A stretch of 7,092 nucleotides of DNA. It comes from Bacteroidales bacterium. GTDB taxonomy: Bacteria; Bacteroidota; Bacteroidia; Bacteroidales; UBA932. Location of the stretch: the NCBI GenBank assembly GCA_004555145.1, contig SFJB01000084.1, positions 1 through 7,092 of the forward strand. Reading direction: 5' to 3'. The notes under the pieces were generated by a model that did no database searches, was not told where the DNA came from, and saw nothing but the letters and a program-made list of their open reading frames with translations. Made by a program: the position numbers and the translations under genes. Of this stretch, positions 1 through 5,502 are shown piece after piece. Each line of letters begins with the position of its first letter. The first letter of the stretch is position 1.

Positions 1-375
1 ATTTTCGCCCCCAATCTGCACGATATGGGATTGATGAGCACAAGGGACTTCGAAAACTACTCAGACCTCTTTGACCTCATGATTTCCCTTGTGGGCAATC
101 CTGACCTTCTGATTTATCTCCGTTCCTCAATTCCGAATCTCATCGCGCAGATTCAGAAGAGGGGGCGTGACTACGAGAAGAGCATACGCATCGACTATCT
201 GACCGGTCTCAACGAGAAGTATGAGAAGTGGATAAGCGAATACAAGGGCAATCTCCTGGTCATAGATGCCGACAACGTGAAGTTCGGTGACCGTCCGGAA
301 GATTTTGAGAAGGTTACGGACATGATTGACGCCCAGCTCTACGGACTCTTCTCCCAGCCGAAACCGCAGCTGTAG
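1..375 (+). CDS. Deoxynucleoside kinase (dNK family), C-terminal part, 5' end outside window
   Basis: Cytoplasmic kinase that transfers phosphate from ATP to deoxynucleosides in nucleotide salvage. The frame is open from base 1, so the first in-frame ATGs (25, 34) are internal and not the start; the stop is TAG at 373-375. The 124 visible codons hold the second half of the fold. The stretch IFAPNLHDMGLMSTRDF is typical of Bacteroides homologues. PDLLIYLRSS (residues 34-43 of the fragment) forms a core strand and its following loop. The LID region QKRGRDYE (52-59) carries the paired arginines that contact the ATP phosphates. LLVIDAD (85-91) is the last core strand. The P-loop and the substrate-binding aspartate/arginine lie upstream. 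The family is about 200 residues long, so roughly 40% of the gene is missing. Which deoxynucleoside it prefers cannot be read from this part. The next gene starts 32 nt downstream with no terminator between. Confidence 0.9.
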   Translation: MFAPNLHDMGLMSTRDFENYSDLFDLMISLVGNPDLLIYLRSSIPNLIAQIQKRGRDYEKSIRIDYLTGLNEKYEKWISEYKGNLLVIDADNVKFGDRPEDFEKVTDMIDAQLYGLFSQPKPQL

Positions 376-407
376 AAGAAAGTGTAACTAAATAATAAAC
401 CGATTAT

Positions 408-2321
408 ATGGATCAGAAAAGACCAACCATCATTGACTTTGTAGAAAAGTACACCGCCAAATACGGCGACGCAACCTTCCTCAGGGAAAAAGTGGACGGA
501 GTTTGGACTGAAACATCCTTTAGGCAAACTCGTGAAGAAGCGGACATCCTGGCGGCAGGATTCATGGCCTTGGGTCTGCAGAAGGGAGAGAAGGTCTCCC
601 TTATCTCCGAAGGCCGCAACCAGTGGATTTTCACTGAGTTGGGCATACTCTTCGCCGGTGCCGTGGACGTGCCTCTCTCCTTCAAACTCGAGTCGGATGT
701 GGACCTTACCTTCCGCATCAACCATTCAGACTCAAGGTTTGTCGTAGCTTCCCAGACTCAGATAGAGAAGATCAGGAGGGTAATCGACAAGTGCCCTGCA
801 ATCGAGAAAGTGATTGTCATGGACCCTATCGAACTTAAGGAAGGAGAAATGTACTTGAGTGAAATCAGGGAGATGGGTGTGGAATATCTCAAGGACCACG
901 CTGACGAGCTCGCAAAGAGGAAGGCTTCCGTGAAGCCGGATGATTACGCCAATATCAGTTACACCTCCGGCACTACCGCCGACCCTAAGGGAATCCTGCT
1001 CACCCACCGCAACTATACTGCCAATGTGGATCAGGCCCTGTCCGTGATTTCCATCGATGAGGGCGACGTCATGCTTATAATTCTCCCTCTCGACCACTGT
1101 TTCGCGCACGTGGCCGGTTTCTACGTGATGATGAAGTGCGGCGGAAGCATTGCCACCGTGCCTTGCGGAAAGAGCACCGTATCCCTGCTCAAGAACATCC
1201 CGAGCACCATCAACGAGGTCCGTCCTCACGTGCTCCTTTCGGTGCCTACCCTTTCCAGGAATTTCAAGAAGAGCTTCGACGGCGCCATCAAGAAGAAGGG
1301 TGCCTTCGTGGAGAAGCTCTACGAGTTCGGCCTCAAGAACGCCGAGACATACAACAGGGAATACTACAACGCCGGCAAGCCTTGCTGGAAGATGTGGTGG
1401 CGCAAGCCTGTCAATGCCCTCATCGACAAGCTCGTGTTCTCCAAGATCCGCGCCGGTTTCGGCGGAAGACTCAAGTTCTTCGTGGGCGGAGGTGCCCTGC
1501 TCGACATCGAGCTCCAGAGGTATTTCTGCGCCATCGGAATGCCTGTATTCCAGGGCTACGGCCTTTCTGAGGCAACACCTGTGATTTGCGCCAACTCCAC
1601 CGGACACGCGCGCTTCGGCTCTTCGGGCCGCACCGTGGTGCCTATGGACATCAAGATATGCGACGAGGAGGGCAATGAGCTTCCTGACGGCGAGACCGGA
1701 GAAATCGTAATCCGCGGCGAGAACGTGATGGCGGGATATTGGAAGAATCCTGAGGCTACCGCCAAGACCATAGTGGACGGCTGGCTGCATACGGGAGACC
1801 GTGGCTATCTCTGCAAGGAAGACCGCCGCTACCTCTATGTTACCGGACGTTTCAAGAGTCTGCTCATTGCTGCCGATGGAGAGAAATATTCTCCGGAAGG
1901 ATATGAGGACAGCCTGGCTGACGGCTCCAAGTTTATAGAAACCTCGATGCTCTACAACAATCAGAGCCCATATACCGTAGTTCTCGTCATCCCTAACAAG
2001 ACTGCGCTTGCCGAAGAGGTGAAGAAATCGGGCCTCGACCCGGAGAGCCTCGAAGGAAAGAAGGCCCAGCTTGCCATCATCAAATCGGAGGTGGATGCCT
2101 ACCGCAGCGGCGGCAAGAAGGCCGGAATGTTCCCTGAGCGCTGGCTCCCTGCGTCCATCATTGTGGGCGACACTCCTTTCACCGAGCAGAACGGTATGCT
2201 CAACACCACGATGAAGATGGTGCGCGGCAAGGTGGAGAAATTCTACGCCGACCGCATCGAGTATGCGATGACCGCCGAAGGCAAGGATGTCATGAACGAG
2301 AAGAACATCAACTCACTGTAA
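408..2321 (+). CDS. Long-chain-type AMP-forming acyl-CoA synthetase (637 aa)
   Basis: Member of the ANL adenylating superfamily; the expected reaction is fatty acid + ATP + CoA to acyl-CoA + AMP + PPi. The phosphate-binding loop is YTSGTTADPKG (185-195), with Ala191 where Gly or Ser is usual. The A5 motif is GYGLSEATP (383-391). GWLHTGDRGYL (458-468) holds the ribose-binding Asp464. The hinge motif TGRFKS follows with Arg481, and the C-terminal domain begins there. The likely catalytic lysine of the last motif is Lys603 in MLNTTMKM (597-604). The insert around residues 300-375 (WKMWWRKPVNALIDK, then the GGRLKFFVGGGALL strand) is typical of the long-chain branch and not of acetyl-CoA synthetases. 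The start ATG at 408 gives the usual N-terminus and follows an A/T-rich leader without Shine-Dalgarno. No beta-oxidation genes are nearby, so activating exogenous fatty acids for lipid synthesis is as plausible as catabolism. Exact chain length is unknown. Confidence 0.9.
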   Translation: MDQKRPTIIDFVEKYTAKYGDATFLREKVDGVWTETSFRQTREEADILAAGFMALGLQKGEKVSLISEGRNQWIFTELGILFAGAVDVPLSFKLESDVDLTFRINHSDSRFVVASQTQIEKIRRVIDKCPAIEKVIVMDPIELKEGEMYLSEIREMGVEYLKDHADELAKRKASVKPDDYANISYTSGTTADPKGILLTHRNYTANVDQALSVISIDEGDVMLIILPLDHCFAHVAGFYVMMKCGGSIATVPCGKSTVSLLKNIPSTINEVRPHVLLSVPTLSRNFKKSFDGAIKKKGAFVEKLYEFGLKNAETYNREYYNAGKPCWKMWWRKPVNALIDKLVFSKIRAGFGGRLKFFVGGGALLDIELQRYFCAIGMPVFQGYGLSEATPVICANSTGHARFGSSGRTVVPMDIKICDEEGNELPDGETGEIVIRGENVMAGYWKNPEATAKTIVDGWLHTGDRGYLCKEDRRYLYVTGRFKSLLIAADGEKYSPEGYEDSLADGSKFIETSMLYNNQSPYTVVLVIPNKTALAEEVKKSGLDPESLEGKKAQLAIIKSEVDAYRSGGKKAGMFPERWLPASIIVGDTPFTEQNGMLNTTMKMVRGKVEKFYADRIEYAMTAEGKDVMNEKNINSL

Positions 2322-2350
2322 TCAACATTTAAAACAATAAACAATTAAAA

Positions 2351-3631
2351 ATGAAAAAGAACAGCAACATGGTAGCCATTGTGACAATGTGCTTCATCTT
2401 CGCGATGATTTCATTCGTCACCAATATGGCTGCTCCTTTCGGAAACATCTGGCGCGGCCATTATGAGTGGGCCGGAATGATGGGTAACATGATGAACTTT
2501 GCCGCATATCTCTTTATGGGAATTCCTGCCGGCAAGATGCTCATCAAGGTCGGATACAAGAACACGACCCTCATAGCAATCGCTACCGGATTCATCGGAA
2601 TCGTCATCCAGTGGATCTCCAGCTTTGCCTTCCTGCAGGGCTCTGCCATCTATGTTTACCTCCTCGGTGCATTCGTATGCGGATTCAGTGTATGTATGCT
2701 CAACACCGTTGTGAACCCTATGCTCAAGATCCTGGGCGGCGGCGGAAACAAGGGTAACCAGTACATCCAGATCGGCGGTACCTTCAACTCCCTCACCGGC
2801 ACTCTTACTCCTCTTCTCGTAGGTGTACTCATCGGTACCGTGACTGACAAGACCGCTATGTCTGACGTGGCTCCTCTCCTGTTCATCGCAATGGGTGTAT
2901 TCGCCATCTCATTCGTCATCATCTCAGCTGTCAAGATCCCTGAGCCGGCTCAGGAGCGCAAAACCGACAAATACGAGCACAGCGCCTGGTCATTCCGCCA
3001 CCTCGTTCTCGGTGTCGTAGCCATATTCTTCTATGTAGGTATCGAAATCGGAATCCCTTCCCAGCTTAACTTCTACCTCTCCGATGCTTCTGCAAAGGGC
3101 GCCGGCCTCGCAATTGACGGTGCTGCAGTAGGTGGAGCTATCGCTGCGGTTTACTGGCTGCTTATGATGGTCGGAAGAGCATTCAGCTCAGTGATCAGCG
3201 CCAAAGTCAATACCAGAGTCCAGGTGATTACCGTTTCCTCCCTCGCCATCATCCTCGTCCTTGTGGCCATCTTCATCCCTAAGGAAGTTGTGATGACTAT
3301 GCCTGGCTACAGCGTGGAGAACGGTTTCTTCCTTGCTCCGGGCATCCCTGTCAAGGCCCTCTTCCTCGTGCTCTGCGGTCTGTGCACCTCCATCCTTTGG
3401 GGTGCCATCTTCAACCTCAGCACCGAGGGACTCGGAAAATATACCGAGCAGGCTTCCGGCATCTTCATGATGATGGTTGTGGGCGGTGGCATTATGCCTC
3501 TCATCCAGGACTTTATCGCAAAGAGCGCCGGTTATATGGCCAGCTACTGGCTCATCGTCGCAATGCTTGCATATATTCTCTTCTATGCTCTCAAGGGATG
3601 CAAGAACGTCAATACCGATATACCTGTATAA
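2351..3631 (+). CDS. Sugar:H+ symporter, MFS, FucP/GluP (FHS) family
   Basis: Inner-membrane transporter of 426 residues with about 12 hydrophobic helices, near 7-29, 42-64, 72-95, 99-123, 144-166, 174-196, 215-236, 256-280, 290-310, 333-355, 366-388 and 396-415, and a polar central loop at 198-213. Features shared with the fucose/galactose/glucose:H+ symporter branch are the loop after helix 4 with its Asn-Pro (NTVVNPMLKILG, 118-129), FNSLTGTLTPLL (145-156), YVGIEIGIPSQL in helix 7 (228-239) with a buried Glu231, and EGLGKYTEQASG (359-370) followed by VVGGGIMPLIQ. The role is proton-coupled import of a free monosaccharide. The substrate is not decided by sequence; glucose, mannose, galactose or N-acetylglucosamine all fit the ROK kinase that begins 19 nt downstream. 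The A-rich leader at 2322-2350 has no Shine-Dalgarno, which is usual for this phylum. Proline codons are almost all CCT (12 of 14 by hand count), suggesting strong codon selection. Confidence 0.88.
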   Translation: MKKNSNMVAIVTMCFIFAMISFVTNMAAPFGNIWRGHYEWAGMMGNMMNFAAYLFMGIPAGKMLIKVGYKNTTLIAIATGFIGIVIQWISSFAFLQGSAIYVYLLGAFVCGFSVCMLNTVVNPMLKILGGGGNKGNQYIQIGGTFNSLTGTLTPLLVGVLIGTVTDKTAMSDVAPLLFIAMGVFAISFVIISAVKIPEPAQERKTDKYEHSAWSFRHLVLGVVAIFFYVGIEIGIPSQLNFYLSDASAKGAGLAIDGAAVGGAIAAVYWLLMMVGRAFSSVISAKVNTRVQVITVSSLAIILVLVAIFIPKEVVMTMPGYSVENGFFLAPGIPVKALFLVLCGLCTSILWGAIFNLSTEGLGKYTEQASGIFMMMVVGGGIMPLIQDFIAKSAGYMASYWLIVAMLAYILFYALKGCKNVNTDIPV

Positions 3632-3650
3632 TTAATCAACAGTAAAACAA

Positions 3651-4625
3651 ATGGAAAACAATTTTGAAAAGCAGTTCGTGGTCGGCGTAGATATAGGCGG
3701 CCAGACTTCGAAGATAGGAGTAGTAAACACCAGAGGTGAGGTCCTCGCCCAGATCGTCATCAGGTCCGACATTTACGGCTCAGATGCTGATGCGTTCATC
3801 CTTGCCCTTTCAAATGCCATCAAGACCTGCATCAAGGAAGCAGGCGTTGAGGGTCAGGTAAGGGGTATAGGCGTCGGAGCTCCGAACGGAAACTATTATA
3901 CCGGATGCGTGGCATTCGCTCCGAACCTTGCGTGGGCGGCCGGCCAGTCAGTGGAACTCGCTGCCAAACTTTCAGCCCAGATGGGCGGAATTCCTGTCTC
4001 TTTGACAAATGATGCCAACGCTGCAGCAGTGGGCGAGATGACCTATGGCGCAGCCAGGGGCCTCAAGGACTTCATTATGATCACCCTTGGTACCGGCGTG
4101 GGAAGTGGCATAGTTATTGACGGCAAGGTGGTGTACGGACACGACGGATTCGCCGGAGAGCTCGGACACGTTTGCGTTGTGCGCAATGGCGGACGCCTCT
4201 GCGGCTGCGGAAAGACAGGATGTCTGGAGACTTACTGCTCTGCCACCGGAGTTGCACGCACCGCTCGCGAGTGGCTTGAAGCTACTGATGAGCCATCCCT
4301 GCTCCGCGACGTGGAGGAGATTTCCTCAAAGAGCGTGTACGATGCTGCAAAGGCTGGGGATGCGCTTGCAAAGCGTATCTTCGAGTACACCGGAAAGCTG
4401 CTCGGCCGTTCATTCGCTGACTTCATCGCTTTCAGCGCTCCTGAGGCAATAGTTCTCTTCGGAGGTCTTGCAAGGGCCAAGGAGTACCTCTATGAGCCTA
4501 TGCTTAATGCGATGAATGACAATGTGCTTCCTATTTGGAAGGGCAAGGTGAAACTGATTTTCTCCCAGCTCAAGGAGTCTGATGCCGCAATACTCGGTGC
4601 ATCCGCTCTGGCCTGGGAACTGTAG
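3651..4625 (+). CDS. ROK-family sugar kinase, glucokinase type
   Basis: Cytoplasmic ATP-dependent hexose kinase of 324 residues, the normal ROK length. The phosphate-1 motif is VGVDIGGQTSKIGVV (11-25). GIGVGAPNG (72-80) and FAPNLAW are sugar-site loops seen in Bacteroides glucokinases. TNDANAAAVGE (119-129) carries the catalytic base Asp121. The second phosphate/adenosine motif is LGTGVGSG (146-153). The substrate and zinc signature follows: GELGH (169-173), with Glu170 contacting the sugar and His173 binding zinc, then CGCGKTGCLE (184-193), with Cys184, Cys186 and Cys191 as zinc ligands. No N-terminal helix-turn-helix is present, so this is a kinase and not a ROK repressor. All key residues are intact. 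The gene directly follows the sugar symporter, so it most likely traps the imported hexose as the 6-phosphate. Bacteroides ROK kinases can accept glucose, mannose or N-acetylglucosamine, so the sugar stays open. Confidence 0.93.
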   Translation: MENNFEKQFVVGVDIGGQTSKIGVVNTRGEVLAQIVIRSDIYGSDADAFILALSNAIKTCIKEAGVEGQVRGIGVGAPNGNYYTGCVAFAPNLAWAAGQSVELAAKLSAQMGGIPVSLTNDANAAAVGEMTYGAARGLKDFIMITLGTGVGSGIVIDGKVVYGHDGFAGELGHVCVVRNGGRLCGCGKTGCLETYCSATGVARTAREWLEATDEPSLLRDVEEISSKSVYDAAKAGDALAKRIFEYTGKLLGRSFADFIAFSAPEAIVLFGGLARAKEYLYEPMLNAMNDNVLPIWKGKVKLIFSQLKESDAAILGASALAWEL

Positions 4626-4651
4626 AAACTATCATTAATTATTGTTTATAG

Positions 4652-5425
4652 ATGAAAAGATTTTATTTGATTGCAGCCCTTGTGATGGGACTGACCGCAG
4701 TAGCCTGCAATAGCCAGACTGCCGCAGAGGGGGACGCTCAGGGCGCCGAGAAGGTAATGACAGCCAAGGATTATCTTCCTTCCAAGGCTGAGATTGACTC
4801 TGTCAGCTACCTTATGGGCATCAACTTCGGAGGCTTCCTCAAATCATACAACTTCGGTGAGTTGAACTACAGCGAGGTTGTGAAAGGTATCAAGGATTTT
4901 ATGAAGGCTGAAGGAGATCCGCGTTCCGCAGAATTCCTGAAGCAGTTCAAGGTAGACCCTAATTCGATGAACAATGCCTTCAATACTTTTACTGAGAAGA
5001 GGAACAACTATACCGCCCTCGAAAGCAAGGAGGAATCAGAGAAATTCCTCGCTGCAAATGCCAAGAAGGCAGGCGTTACCGTAGCTGAATCCGGTCTCCA
5101 GTATGAGATTATCGAGAAGGGCAACGAAGTGGTTCCAGCCATGTCTGATACCCTTTGGGTAAAGTATAAGGGAACACTCGTGGACGGAACCGTCTTTGAT
5201 GAGGTTCCTGCCGATGCAGAGCCTGTACGCCTCTTCCTCACCCAGGTCATCAAGGGATGGCAGGAAGGTCTCCAGCTCATTGGAGAGGGTGGCAAGATCA
5301 AGCTTTACATTCCTTCCGAGCTCGGTTATGGTGAGCGTGGCAACCAGGCTATCAAGCCTAATTCTGCTCTTGTGTTCGACATCGAACTTACGAAGGTCGG
5401 AAAAGTAGCTGAAAGCGCTGAATAA
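4652..5425 (+). CDS. FKBP-type peptidyl-prolyl cis-trans isomerase, probable lipoprotein
   Basis: Folding catalyst of 257 residues acting outside the cytoplasm. The N-terminus is a lipoprotein signal: a short basic start (MKRF), a hydrophobic core and Cys19 in AVAC, a slightly loose lipobox because position -3 is Ala. A helical FKBP_N-like dimerisation segment spans about 45-135 (DSVSYLMGINFGGFLK, later charged and coiled-coil-like). The FKBP domain covers about 150-250 and keeps the usual active-site set: Tyr172, Phe182, Asp183, Phe195, Val199, Ile200, Trp203 (VIKGW), Tyr226 (LGYGERG) and Phe242. The normal Gly of the FxLG motif is Thr197, a mild change next to the pocket. Layout and length resemble Mip/FkpA-type proteins. 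The start at ATG 4652 follows an A/T-rich leader 26 nt after the kinase stop. It is the last gene before a strong terminator at 5444, so it is probably the tail of the upstream operon. Confidence 0.92.
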   Translation: MKRFYLIAALVMGLTAVACNSQTAAEGDAQGAEKVMTAKDYLPSKAEIDSVSYLMGINFGGFLKSYNFGELNYSEVVKGIKDFMKAEGDPRSAEFLKQFKVDPNSMNNAFNTFTEKRNNYTALESKEESEKFLAANAKKAGVTVAESGLQYEIIEKGNEVVPAMSDTLWVKYKGTLVDGTVFDEVPADAEPVRLFLTQVIKGWQEGLQLIGEGGKIKLYIPSELGYGERGNQAIKPNSALVFDIELTKVGKVAESAE

Positions 5426-5443
5426 TTCTTGGATGATTCTTGT

Positions 5444-5478
5444 AAACGGGTCCCGTAACAGGGGCCCGTTTTCATTTT
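5444..5478 (+). terminator. Intrinsic (Rho-independent) terminator after the FKBP gene
   Basis: An 11-base-pair stem pairs AAACGGGTCCC (5444-5454) with GGGGCCCGTTT (5461-5471) around the six-base loop GTAACA. It contains a single G-U pair, and a T-rich run with one C and one A follows to 5478. It sits 18 nt after the FKBP stop codon and before the promoter of the next gene, so it closes the upstream operon. Confidence 0.93.
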
Positions 5479-5490
5479 CTGGAAAATGCG

Positions 5491-5498
5491 TATATTTG
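5491..5498 (+). promoter_or_regulatory. Bacteroides-type -7 promoter box TATATTTG
   Basis: TATATTTG fits the primary-sigma consensus TAnnTTTG of Bacteroidota exactly. The usual upstream TTTG element is weak: the closest match is TTTT at 5469-5472, inside the terminator's T-run, with an 18-base spacer. Transcription would be expected to begin a few bases downstream, near 5502-5505. This is only 11-14 nt before the ATG at 5516 and practically on top of the GTG at 5503. Position between a terminator and a new gene supports it; it has not been tested. Confidence 0.6.
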
Positions 5499-5502
5499 CA
5501 GT

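Noticed and set aside
376..407. Possible promoter between the nucleoside kinase and the acyl-CoA synthetase
   Set aside because: The gap is A/T-rich but contains no TAnnTTTG box and no hairpin; the same holds for the gaps at 2322-2350, 3632-3650 and 4626-4651.
1136..1584. Two overlapping plus-strand frames of 144 codons inside the acyl-CoA synthetase
   Set aside because: Both are alternative-frame shadows with arginine/serine-rich nonsense composition.
732..1790. Long minus-strand open frame (352 codons) opposite the acyl-CoA synthetase
   Set aside because: It is the complement of a gene with complete family motifs, has no recognisable domains and reads as low-complexity His/Val/Gly-rich protein.
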